64,000 nt of DNA, from contig JAQFVV010000072.1 in NCBI GenBank assembly GCA_028023455.1, positions 3,370,501 through 3,434,500 on the forward strand, read 5' to 3'. Made by a program: the position numbers and the translations under genes. Under the pieces are notes generated by a model. That model was not told the origin of the DNA. It searched no databases and saw only the letters and a program-made list of their open reading frames with translations. The DNA is from Epiperipatus broadwayi. Taxonomy: Eukaryota; Onychophora; Udeonychophora; Euonychophora; Peripatidae. Positions 24,640-34,469 of the stretch are shown here, in pieces. How positions within the stretch are numbered: position 1 is the first letter of the stretch; every line of letters begins with the position of its first letter.

Positions 24640-24985
24640 TGTTTCTTTCTCACATGGAAGTATTCGCTAAGTCGAGCCCCATCATTGTTCTCCGTGTCCT
24701 AGAAACCAGGCTGTAAAACCATCCTGTGGACACCTTTGGTCATATGAGCATGCTTTATACGGGAATCGCTCTGGAAAATCCAGCCTGATAAAGACATAGC
24801 CGACCGTCCTTCATCTCAATACCGACCCTGCCTACATTTGCAGAGGAAATCGGTCAACTTCATTATTGAAATTCATGAAGCACACTCCAGGATCCATAAT
24901 TGGACCACCCCAATCTGCTGCCATGCATGCACCGCCTTTCAGTATATTATTCGTTGCCCAGAAATAGCCGTAAGTCGTAATGAGA
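24640..24985. other. G+C-richer island, possible exon or old coding fragment
   Basis: Base composition shifts to nearly balanced for about 340 bp. Frames are open on both strands: on the plus strand from 24748 through a GTAAGT donor-like site at 24970, and on the minus strand from about 24970 to 24840. The minus reading contains GGACMAADWGGPIMDPGVCF, which looks protein-like but which I do not recognise. Stops occur further along on the minus strand. It could be a host exon, a decayed gene or an unknown transposon. Confidence 0.3.
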
Positions 24986-24989
24986 TGAT

Positions 24990-26280
24990 TTCTTTAAACA
25001 GACATATTTCCATTAGTTTACTATACATATCAATGTGATAAATTTATTATCATTTATAAAATTATTCAGTGTCCGTCCCACACATTAATTATTTATAACT
25101 CAAATTAATAATAATATTGAATATAACAAAATGTAATATTTGCTTGTAAAATTATTTCCTTTTTAAATCAGATAAATGCTCTTTTCATCTCTCTGGGGGT
25201 GTAATAGTATTCTAGTAATGCATTCCAATAGCGCTAATTCCTGAAGTCACACACATATATTATTGGCATAGCCGCAAATATCAAGTTATTGTAAAATATG
25301 AATTAAATATATATATAATACTTATGAGGCTAATGTCAGATAAATAACCCGACATGATTTTTGTTATTAATCTAATAAATCTTAAATATATATATCAACT
25401 CTTGAACCATTGCTTTCTTTTAGTTAAGTTAATATCTTAAGTTATTAATTATGCTCAATTTGACTAGATGATCTCTGCTAAATACATAATTAATATGCTA
25501 GGTCTGAGCCTTCATTGCTCATAAAATATAGTTAGTTGTTAAGTTTGTCTATCATTAAAGTTAGCCTAGAGTTGTTTTGTGTCTCCCTGAGAATGCCGGC
25601 GGTGAGAAGTAAATTAAATCGATGTCATCGGGATTGTTGTTCATAATGTTATAGATCTGGGAAATAGGCAAATAGGGCAGAGTTCATGAGTGTTCCTGAC
25701 CTGTGTATCTTGTGCACGATTGGATTCGAGGTACTTTTGCCTAGATGCTAGATCTTGTTACGTGAACATACAAATCTGACCGGCACAATATATGTAGCAT
25801 AATGGGCAATCAATATGCAAAAATGATTAGATGAATATAATTGAAAAAACTGTGCAAAAAATTAAAGCATTTAATAAGTATTATTAGAATATGTGCTTCC
25901 ACCAAAATGGAATCTAATTTTGGTGCATATAAAGAAAACCGCACAACTTTTTATGTTGCAGAATTTGTTATTGATACAGATAATTTATAATAAACAATAT
26001 TATAAAAAAATAATAATTTTACATAATAATAATAAAAAAGAAGTTAATATTGCAAGATATGTGCATTCATACATGTTATAATCATGTGAAAGACTGTAAA
26101 TTAACTTTAAAAAGAGTATACTATATTAAAACAAATAGAAACAATTCATAACAGCTTCTAACAGATAATAGCATTAGTGTAGGTGTATATTTTAATAGTA
26201 AATACTGTGTCTTTTCTTGATTTTTGAAATTGAATTGTTATAGTTAAAATTTTAATTCATTATTAATAGTTTATTAACAA
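24990..26280. other. No gene seen; probably intron of the minus-strand gene
   Basis: A+T-rich DNA with a slightly G+C-richer patch near 25560-25780 and no motif. It follows the donor of the exon at 26287-26386 on the minus strand, so at least the near part should be intronic. Confidence 0.4.
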
Positions 26281-26286
26281 ACTTAC

Positions 26287-26386
26287 CAGAAAGCTTCGTT
26301 GGAACGGGACCTTTTTCTGTGATATTTAATTTGGGTATTCCCAGGGCTTCTTTATTCTCTGTTTTTAATTCGATGATGTAATGCAT
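26287..26386 (-). CDS. Single 100-nt internal exon of an unidentified host gene
   Basis: Reading the minus strand, a pyrimidine-rich TATTTTTTGTAG acceptor ends at 26387. A 100-nt exon follows, and then a consensus GTAAGT donor begins at 26286. Only one frame is open, 33 codons plus one base, starting MHYIIELKTENKEALGIP and ending near PVPTKLS. The other two frames hit stops. Codon use and composition are unlike the flanks. The exon starts with ATG exactly at the acceptor, so it could be the first coding exon after a 5' UTR intron, or the ATG may be internal. The YIIEL and KLNIT strings suggest beta strands, but I recognise no family. No partner exon was found in the window, so introns are long or the others lie outside. 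Confidence 0.65.
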
Positions 26387-26389
26387 CTA

Positions 26390-27410
26390 CAAAAAATATA
26401 TATACATTTTATATTAATTTTTTTTTTCAATATTTATTTATGTTTGACTTCAAAAGCATCATTATTACAAAATGGTTAGACACTTATTAAATATTTCATA
26501 TAAAAATAAACCTATAAATAGACAGATATGTGATGAATACCAATTTTTTTAAAACCCTTGGTTCTTGACTCTTTTTGGATTCAGAAATTTATGGATATTA
26601 TGATAAACACAGACTCATAAATGAGTATTTACAATAAATATAATGTCATACCTTCATCTGATATATTGGCTTGATGTAAAGAATTTCAGGTACTATTCTA
26701 AGTTTACCTATCACTTACAGCTGAACCATGACAGCTTGCCTCATGAGTAGGTACAGTGACATTTCTGGCAGTTCTGTGACAGCTTGCCTCATATCTGATT
26801 TAGGTTCTAGAAGCATCCAGTTCTAACAAGAACATGCCTCACTGCTTTAACCATATAGTGGACAATGAGCATGCTACCATTCAGATCTGACAGAAAATTG
26901 TAATTGTCTCCCTTTACCGCTAATTGGATTATTTATAACCAGATCCCCATTCACAATGGGAGCAATCTGATTCACTGAGCTTCGTCACTCATTAGCCTGT
27001 TTTTGCTAATTGGATATATGTGATCTGTTCATATATTTATTGGTCTGTGGCAATGAATGCTCAATCCCATCAAGATACAATGGAATCTGGACTAGTCCAT
27101 CAGTTGAAAATAAGTTCAGATAGAGCAATAAATATTCCTTTATTAAATAAAAATAATAATTACATACATTATTTACATTTACAAGTATTTACTAAATATA
27201 ACTAAAGGTAAATTTTATGAATTTAAATTTTGCCGTGTATAGTATATAAAAATGTATAATATTAAAAGTTGCTCTATTTTTATAAGTTCTTTCTCAAGTT
27301 GTGCCTGGACATAAAACAGACTGGATAATACACAATAAAATGAAAAAAATGTTTTGCTTTACTGATTGTTTAAATATTTGAATTTACACGAATATAAAGA
27401 TATTTTGTAA
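26390..27410. other. No gene seen; short direct repeat inside
   Basis: From about 26680 to 27010 the sequence is less A+T-rich. ACAGCTTGCCTCAT occurs at about 26731 and again at 26779, and GCTAATTGGAT at about 26919 and 27005. No reading frame or known element could be assigned. Confidence 0.4.
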
Positions 27411-27415
27411 TGCAT

Positions 27416-27935
27416 CAATCAATCAACAGTATTCTGTCCCATGGACAGGTCCAGAGAGTAATCACATCAATTCATTCATTTTTTTCATTTCATTCTCTTC
27501 ATTGCACAAATTCCATCATGTAACACTTTCCATCTCTTATATTATCCAGCAAAACAAATCTCCATCCTTTCTTCTTACTTCCATTCATCATTCACTCCAA
27601 AATATCTTTCATTAAACTATAATTTCTTCTTAATGTATGTCCAATCCAGTTTCTCTTTCTCTTTCTGAATCAATCTTCTTTTTTCAGTTATTCTTTTCAA
27701 AACTTCATTTGTTATTTTATTCATCCAACTGATTTTTTCCCATTCGTCTCCATGTCTTGAAGGCTTCCAATCTGTTCATAATTTTATTACTCATTGTCCA
27801 CGTTTCACAACCATATAATAATACATTCCGCACATAGAATTTAATTAATCTTTTTCTTAATTCTCTCTTTGAAAGTACACAAAATATTTTCTTTCTCTTA
27901 ATAAATGCCCCCTTTGCCAAAACTATTCTTTTTTT
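27416..27935 (-). pseudogene. 3' end of a LINE, C-terminal domain remnant
   Basis: The minus frame at 27717-27920 reads through LLYGCETWTMS and RLEAFKTWRRMGKNQLDE. This is the hallmark block downstream of RT in RTE-like LINEs (LYGxETWT...LEAFExW). Distal to it the 3' part decays to stops and ends at about 27416-27430 in a TTGA repeat tail (minus sense). It is 5'-truncated shortly upstream. This copy is a different lineage from the RTE at 37580-40840, because its ETWT region and tail differ. Confidence 0.7.
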
Positions 27936-27939
27936 TTTT

Positions 27940-29380
27940 TTTGGTACAATAATAAAATTTGCATCATATATTCTGTTTTATAAATTGTTGATCAAAATAC
28001 AACTGGATATTAGTCAATTTACCATTTTACTGACATTTTGAGAATATATTTTAGAGCAGAATTGCAAAATTTTAAACTTTATATTTCATACACAGATAAA
28101 AGTCAATATGAAAAAAAAAGTGACATTTTTAATAATTCAAATTCTTTCATAAATAAGAAATCATACTTAGAGACGACTAACATAATCTTACCCAGATATT
28201 AGAAGCCATTGTTATGCTTTTTTATATTACTTGTTTTGAAAATTAACTTTCAGTATAGAATCAATTCACATCCATACAAGTAAACAAATAAGTTCAGCGT
28301 TTTTAAAAGAGTGACTTACGGATTATAACACTTTCTTTGAGTGCATGTTTTCAGTACTTTATGATGGCTGATGTAATTGTTCCAGATGTCCCATTTTTTT
28401 ATTCTCATTTGTTTTGAAAATAAACTTTTAGCATAGAAATGCAATTTTTTGTTTTGTTTTAAGTGCAAATCACAGCTGAGAAGCAAGAGATGTTTTTCAT
28501 GTGACTTTCACATGGCAAAATTTTCATTAATGAGTGCCTTTGAATATTGAAGCAGCAAGAATTAGCTAAGTTACTTAACATAGGCAGAATCTTAGCAAAA
28601 GATATTGACAAGTGTGATCCATTGTTTATAAAGGCTACAAGACTCGAGAATTATTGAGATGGCTGAGTATGGTAACCAGACATAAAAAAGAGTAGTAGGG
28701 AATGTAAATATTTATCAAGAAGAATCTTAAGTCAAGAATGCTTTCTATGTGCATGAAGTATACTTAGAGCAAGCTATAATGTTTGAAAATTAATAATTTC
28801 CTATAATTTAAATTCAAATTACAATCTATTCATTCATCCATTTAAATATAAGTACATTGACCATTTTATTTTTCCAACTAGCCCCCCCCCCATCTCTAAA
28901 ACTACTTTACTTTCTCTGACTGCGTGCATATGTATTGTTTCAGAGAAGATCGATTACTTCTATTTCTTCTTTTTTTTTATATATGGCATGAAACTATTCT
29001 TCATATATGCACTATAAAACAATCACACACCCTCCCATCAATTAATGTTTTAAAAGCTCAGGTGGTCCACCTATGCTTAGGGCTAACCTATCCTTTAAAT
29101 ACACCAACATTATAGTATGTGTGAAGATATGTTTACTTTCACAATATCACTATATTATCAATTATTACATATATAATGTTACTACAATTTGAACTACAGA
29201 TGGCAAATTTCTTGCACTCAACATATTTGATACTATCCACTTCAGATAAATAATTTAATAATTATTATTAATCACTTGTTAGACTAGATATTATCATATT
29301 TTTAGCCCAGAAATACGAAACTTGTAGATCAGATAGTAGTCGATAATAAATATTGAATAAATGATGAAGATATGAGAGAG
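27940..29380. other. No gene; contains a diverged duplication
   Basis: TTGTTTTGAAAATTAACTTTCAGTATAGAA near 28229 is loosely repeated about 180 bp later near 28409 with changes, suggesting an old tandem duplication. A C-run sits at 28882-28890. Otherwise A+T-rich and featureless. Confidence 0.4.
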
Positions 29381-29384
29381 ATTG

Positions 29385-29490
29385 TTAGGGCTGTTCAGAC
29401 AAAAAAGCATCTTAAAAATGCATTTGCCCTTTTCTGAGATTTTTATTCATGTTTCAAACGGGTGTGGTGAAATGGAGGTTTTAAAGTAAA
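29385..29490 (+). repeat. Decayed copy of the 9539 hammerhead repeat
   Basis: GGGCTGTTCAGAC, AAGCATCTT and TTTATTCATGTTTCAA follow in the same order as in 9548-9630, ending with GGTGTGGTG..TTTTAAAG versus GGTGTTTTAAGT. The CUGANGA and GAAA blocks are destroyed, so no active ribozyme is expected. Confidence 0.45.
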
Positions 29491-29903
29491 TCTAACATAC
29501 TGACGTATATGTCACATCATTATAGAAAATGCTATGGTTAATAATGTATATATTATATATGTGTAATATGCGACATGGTTTAACTATTCAGCATTCAATT
29601 TCTTTTTAAATACCATGAATCACCACTACTACTTGCTAATTTTTTTTCTAATTACTTTTCTCTTAAAACATATCATTCAAAGGTTAATTTAAGGACACTA
29701 AAAAAAAATTCTTTAGATGAAAAATTACACAAATTTTTTTTTTGCACAGAAAAGCGTTCCTAAATATGTTTAATGGTTTATTGCTCAGAACTGTCACAAA
29801 ACATATACCTTAGTACTTGACCACTGCGTCAAAGCATGGGTAGAGCTATCTTCAACATTTGAGACAATCTGGATCAATTACACACACACACACACACATC
29901 TTT

Positions 29904-30361
29904 AAACTTTTTATTCAACACAGTGCGTTAAAGGTCTGCCCACACCTCACATATGTATGTAAAATGGATTATTCTCTGGTACATGAGGGATCAGAATGAC
30001 TAACGTCAACATGGGTAGGACGACAACCTTGGCTCTTATGGGATTTTTGAACATTCCATCATCAGATTTTCAATGAAATGGATGGCTCAAGAACTGTGGG
30101 TTGGAGTAGTTTGAAGCCTGTCCATTAAAGTATGAAGAATGGTTATCTTGACATAAAGCTGAGCAGTGATTGTAAGTATGTGTGGAGATGGTAATCTGGA
30201 CCTATTGATGAATGCTGGTTTAGCACGAAATACGTATATTGGTGATTATTTATCTTTTCAACATGTGTGTGATCAGGTGAGTCAGCAATATGAGATGGCA
30301 TGGAGAATTGAGAGACGTATGAAAGTCTGAGGTCGAGTCCCTTATATATAAACTTTTTATT
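29904..30361 (+). mobile_element. Family A single-unit insertion with 12-bp TSD
   Basis: AAACTTTTTATT is present at 29904-29915 and 30350-30361, enclosing a 434-bp unit. The unit runs from CAACACAGTGCGTTAAAGG through CATCATCAGATTTTCAATG, GCCTGTCCATTAAAG and the hammerhead (30199-30243) to GTCTGAGGTCGAGTCCC. It matches 48020-48440 along its length. There is no open frame, no poly(A) and no inverted arm here. It shows that family A moves as a discrete unit and makes duplications typical of retroelements. Confidence 0.8.
30199..30243 (+). ncRNA. Hammerhead motif (family A), C3 mutated
   Basis: UUGAUGA (30205-30211) replaces CUGAUGA. Stem II AUGCU..AGCAC and GAAA (30227-30230) remain, stem III is AUACGUAU and UUGG closes stem I. 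Loss of the invariant C3 predicts no or low cleavage. Confidence 0.6.
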
Positions 30362-30364
30362 GTC

Positions 30365-31010
30365 ATTTTCGCAAATATTTCATAAGAAATGACGTAAGGT
30401 AAGGTGTTTTAAAATTTCTATTTTCTACATCTCTTTTTTTCATACTATTAATGAAATCTCATAATTTTAATGCATATACACATGTATGTATTTTCTTTTA
30501 ATAATATAATAAACTATTTATATAAAAACATAAAAAAAATTAAAACTACTGTTTCTCTCTATCTCAAAAAAAAAAAAAAAAAAAAAATAGAAAAATATAT
30601 AATGTGAGTTTCCATAAAGTAATGAGCAGGAAAAAAAAAGATTAATTATTTAGATATAATGCATACAAATATTGATATTTTTTTGATCAAAATAAGCACA
30701 TTTTTTATATGACCTAATGTTAGTTTAATTTCCTTTTCATAGTTTTCCAAAAAAAAAAAGAAATTTTTAAAAATATGGTAGGGTTGTTGTATTTGTGGCA
30801 TTTGGTTTTAATGCCTCCTATAAATTTAATAAATATATAGATAGTATAATATGTATTTTCTACATATATATAACGTACAGGCATTTTTGATATATTAATA
30901 TAATATATTGTATTTACATCAATTACACAGTATACATAATAAGACATATATATAAAAGTTAGACATAAACATTATTATATATATAATTCTTAAGATTTGT
31001 GATGATAGTA
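30365..31010. other. No gene seen
   Basis: Very A+T-rich, with an A-run at about 30566-30588. No coding or repeat feature recognised. Confidence 0.5.
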
Positions 31011-31077
31011 TTTTAAATGTGATAGCATGTTGGACCATTTCCATCATCTATTATTGAATGGTGAAAGTCTAAAACAT

Positions 31078-31642
31078 TTTAAACTTTATTCAGGGTTCGA
31101 ACTCAGACTTCCACCCGACCCACCACTCTCAGTGCCATCTCATATTGCTGACCTACCTGATCACACACATGTTGAAAAGTCTGAAGCCTGTCCATTAAAG
31201 TATAAAGATTGGCTACCTTAATATAAAGCCGAGTACTGATTATATATATGTGTGAGGATAGTAATCTAGACCAACTGATGATTGCTGGTTTACTTTTTTT
31301 TTTTTTTTTTTTTTTATTTTTATAATTTAATTAAAATTCAAAAAATTATTATAAAAAAAAAAAATTAAGTTTTTTTTGTGGTTTTTAGGCCCCTTTTTAA
31401 CCGGGGGGGCCCCCCTCCCCCAGCGCCCCCACGCAGCCCGCCTCCGCCGGCCCTGCTGGTTTAGCATGAAATACGTATATTGGTGATTATTTATCTTTTC
31501 AACATGTGTGTGATCAGGTAGGTCAGCAATATGAGATGGCACTGAGAGTGGTGGGTCGGTTGGAAGTCTGAGTTCGAACCTGCATATATTAATATATAAA
31601 TGCAGGTTTAAGCCTGTACAATGTATTAATTTAAACTTTATT
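31078..31642 (+). mobile_element. Family A element nested in family C, 13-bp TSD
   Basis: TTTAAACTTTATT at 31078-31090 and 31630-31642 brackets the insertion. It opens with an antisense family A end (GGGTTCGAACTCAGACTTCC, about 80 bp), then switches to a sense unit (GCCTGTCCATTAAAG onward). It ends with GTCTGAGTTCGAACC plus about 50 bp resembling the start of another unit. That read-through suggests a template with joined or circular units. It is itself split by the G+C-rich insertion at 31293-31453. Confidence 0.75.
31283..31463 (-). mobile_element. G+C-rich poly(A)-tailed insertion splitting a hammerhead
   Basis: TGCTGGTTTA is duplicated at 31283-31292 and 31454-31463. The 161 bp between them reads, on the minus strand, as a strikingly G/C-rich head (GGCGGAGGCGGGCTGCGTGG and a G-run/C-run hairpin), then an A+T-rich body and a terminal A-run. 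This is the form of a short retroposon. It cuts the family A hammerhead inside stem II. I do not recognise the family; its composition is unlike anything else in the window. Confidence 0.6.
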
Positions 31643-31737
31643 AAAACTTTTCCTAATACAAACAATTATTAATAAAGTTATTTTTGAAACAATTATTAGT
31701 TAATAATACAAATAGACAACACAGATTAGTAGATTAC

Positions 31738-31782
31738 TCAACATTTCGAGTAGCTTTATACTTCACTCTTCTTCGGGTGTTG
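31738..31782 (-). ncRNA. Hammerhead-like motif in PLE-like repeat, U4 changed
   Basis: CCGAAGA (31770-31776) stands where CUGANGA is expected. An extra A and a GAGU...ACUC stem II follow, then GAAA (31744-31747) and UGUUGAG. One invariant base (U4) is altered and stem I is poor. Its position in the PLE-like terminal repeat fits known PLE hammerheads. Confidence 0.45.
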
Positions 31783-31929
31783 CTGGTCTGACTAGTACCC
31801 ATGTTAGCATAGGAGTCAAATTTATATTTTTAGATTCTTGAATATCGAATTTTAAGGCATCATGCTCTAACCGAGCTATTGATGGAAATAATCCAACGTA
31901 TTATCGCATGAATATTATTAGTATTGTAA

Positions 31930-32500
31930 AAATAAATATTTAAATTTTTATTTACTGATAAACCTGCTTTTATTACTTCTGAATTTTGATTATGTAACAA
32001 AAAAAAAAAAAACGGAATCAAACTTTAAAGAGAAATTTAAAAAAAAACACACAATTTTAACATTAAATTTTAAAATATATATATTTAGATATCAATAAGA
32101 ACAAAATTACTAATATTTTTCTTCATTTTTAATGCAATTTTAAAAATTGATGAAAAAAGGATGTTTGCCTATATAGAGAGTGATTGCCATTTACTTGAAA
32201 TGCAAAACAAAATTTTGTGACGCAATTCATAGAAGTTGCAATATGAAATACAGTATTGTCAATATTTCATTCCCCCCTAATTTTAATTGCTTTATTATAT
32301 ATTTTTCTGAATCATGGGTAAACAAACCAGGGGATTTTAAGCTAGTCGAAAGAATGGCAAAATTTAATCATTTGTATTGACTGTACTGGTAATGAGCTGA
32401 ATAAAACATTTGCATTATTAAATATATATATATATATGCTTTTAATATATATATATATAACAATAAAAATAATAAATATAACAGTAATTAACTATTATAT
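31930..32500. other. No gene seen
   Basis: A+T-rich, with TA-repeat stretches at about 32419-32460. No supportable coding or repeat feature. Confidence 0.45.
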
Positions 32501-32510
32501 AGTTTTTTAA

Positions 32511-32556
32511 TCTGCAGAAGTACTTTCGGTTAATTCCTTAACCATCCTCAGCTGCC
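32511..32556 (-). ncRNA. Hammerhead ribozyme motif, fully formed
   Basis: Minus strand: GCAG, then CUGAGGA (32545-32551), an extra U, stem II GGUUAA-GGAA-UUAACC (6 perfect pairs), GAAA (32524-32527), and stem III as the perfect palindrome AGUACU. U17 follows, then CUGC, which pairs with GCAG to complete stem I. All invariant bases are present. It is the most complete single copy in the window and belongs to no other repeat I can see here; its element boundaries are not visible. Confidence 0.65.
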
Positions 32557-32559
32557 CTT

Positions 32560-33530
32560 TATTTGTATTATATATAGAGATTTATGTAATAATACTTTGA
32601 AGGTTTTACATGAAACTTTTTCATTGTCATTTCTGGATGCTAAACAGAGGAGCATTTCACTCTAGCACAGTCCTGGACAGATGCTAATTTACTATTAGAC
32701 ACTAATTCATTCCAATTTATAAACTTGGTTAATAGTTCATTTACAAAAATAATATAAGGTCGAATCATAACAGATGAAATGATTTGAATTTATCCACTTA
32801 TTGTATAAAGCAATGAGGACTTTTTACATAGTTGGCAAGAAAAAAGGCATGTTAATTTAATTTGAAAACTTATTTTTACCATTTTAAATATATTTGTTTT
32901 TTTAAGTACTTAGGTATTAGATCTGCTATGCCTTTACACATTTGTATCAATCCACTGATAGCTTTCTAATCTTGTGATATGACCAAATAACATATACACT
33001 AGGATCTTATACAAACTTAAAATGATGAATTCGTCAAAACAGACCATGTGTATATGATATTTTAGCAAGATTTATAAAGTTATCGGCAGCATGAGTAAGT
33101 ATGTGAAAGAGCATAGCAGTTCTAATACTTGACAGTAATTGCTCCAGACTAAATCTGAAAAAGTACACTTTTAACAATACTAAAATATGAATTTCACACC
33201 AAAAAATATTAAATACGACATGCCTTTATGCAATTCTCAAATGTTTCTTCAAATATGGACAAAGCAATCACTTCATTACATACCGCTTAAAATGAAAACA
33301 TATGGTACTTAGTGTGTAATATATAACAGGAATTGTCACAATGATGAAACAATCAATTTGCCTATTCTATTTTATTTTAAGTGGATAAAATTTTGGCCCA
33401 AAATGGAGACCTACTTAACATGTGGTTGTGCAATATAACACCTGAATGGGATCTTTATGAGAAATGTTAATAAGTAAATGTATTTTTTTCAAAACCAAAA
33501 AAAAAAAAAAATAAATTTCTACAATTTTAT
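32560..33530. other. No gene seen
   Basis: A+T-rich intergenic sequence, possibly containing the decayed 5' or 3' flank of the Merlin-like element. No inverted terminal repeat could be assigned. Confidence 0.4.
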
Positions 33531-33537
33531 TATTTCT

Positions 33538-33910
33538 TCAATGCGATGGATTAAATTTTTGATGACATTCAGTATGATCCACATAAAAATGGTTGGTCAC
33601 CAGCAGCTTGTAACAATCTGAATAAATTGTTGATTCCTCTTCCATATTTTGTTTAATGGCTTCCATCAATTGCCGCTGTTCTATCATGAATTCTTATGAT
33701 GAAATACTCATTGGTCTCCCTGCACAAGCCATCAAATATCCACTGTTCCAGAAGAATTCATCTGCCTTGGTTTTTTTTTCTTTTTGCCAAAAGCCTCATC
33801 AATTTTAACAATTTTATTATGGCTTCTAATTTTGCGTTTTTCTCTGCTAAACAAAGCTCTGTTTTTCCCCATTCTATAGATGTTAATTTGCAATTCCAGC
33901 TATAAAAAAA
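33538..33910 (-). pseudogene. Merlin / ISXO2-like DDE transposase remnant
   Basis: Three minus-strand blocks appear in the order seen in ISXO2/Merlin (DDE_Tnp_IS1595-type) transposases. They are KIDEAFGKKKK with the first catalytic Asp (near 33800), then WIFDGLCRETNEYFIIRIHD (near 33690-33750), then TIYSDCYKLL with the second catalytic Asp (near 33620) and an HFYVDH block. A frameshift of one base separates the last two blocks, another break lies before WIFDG, and the frame ends at 33538. The third catalytic residue and the N-terminal zinc-binding region are not recognisable. This is a dead DNA transposon, assigned by motif order only. Confidence 0.65.
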
Positions 33911-33914
33911 CTGG

Positions 33915-34335
33915 ATTGCCATTGGTTGCCATCAAAAATGGAATTCTGGAATCCCCCAATCACATTCCCTTATGAAGGTCTATTTTATTATTACATAGTT
34001 GAATGTTACAATGCCATTGCTTGTCCAAAGTGTGGATGTACTAGACTGCATTGATCTCAGTAGCAGGTAAACTTCAAATGTTCATCATTTTGTACTGTTT
34101 AAAAAAAAAATTGTATTATTAATCAGAAAATTTGAAAAAAAAATCAGCACTGAAGTGAAACCACTTTGAAAAGAACTTGTCCAAACGAAATCTGGACAAT
34201 AAATGAAAGTGTAAATTTATCACATTATTGGAAGAGATTGGAGAGATCATAAGGTTTATTTGGTGGGATCGCAAAATTACACATTTATCATGAATATGAA
34301 AAGATGTACCATCTCTCCTACGTTGCAGATCTAAT
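33915..34335. other. No gene seen
   Basis: A minus-strand open frame overlapping 34119-34424 runs through the SINE head below and has no motif; I treat it as incidental. Confidence 0.4.
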
Positions 34336-34341
34336 ATGTAA

Positions 34342-34461
34342 GTACTGTTTTTTTTCCATATGTCATAGCATCGGCCGGGAGGTGAACCCGCAACAACTGT
34401 CTGCAACCAACTGTTTGCTTGCAAGGCAGCTGAGCTGACCTATCGGCTGACAACAGTTGCT
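34342..34461 (-). repeat. tRNA-derived SINE family 1, copy 1
   Basis: Minus strand: GATAGGTCAGCTCAGCTGCC (A-box region), CTTGCAAG anticodon-like loop, a long variable region, then GCGGGTTCACCTCCCG, a T-arm with a CGGG/CCCG stem and TTCACCT loop. GCCGATGCTATGACA and an A-run tail follow. It matches 52733-52850 closely and 43563-43693 more loosely. It is a pol III type short retroposon. Confidence 0.7.
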
Positions 34462-34469
34462 AGTTTTTT

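Larger units (their letters stand above)
31019..31925 (-). mobile_element. PLE-like terminal repeat (family C), interrupted by a family A element
   Basis: Read on the minus strand the unit starts near 31910 (GATAATACGTTGGATTATTT) and runs through a tRNA-like head (AATAGCTCGGTTAGAGCATG), a hammerhead-like segment (31738-31782) and CTAATCTGTGTTGTC. After the nested insertion it ends near 31019 with GGTCCAACATGCTATC, giving short terminal inverted repeats. The same ends and the GTTGTCTATTTGTAT block flank the PLE endonuclease remnant at 35468-36190. Without the 31078-31642 insertion it would be about 340 bp. Confidence 0.65.

Noticed and set aside
26700-26870. Minus-strand GTAAGT donor near 26711 with a G+C-richer upstream stretch
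   Set aside because: No acceptor with an open frame; an internal direct repeat suggests a repeat rather than an exon.
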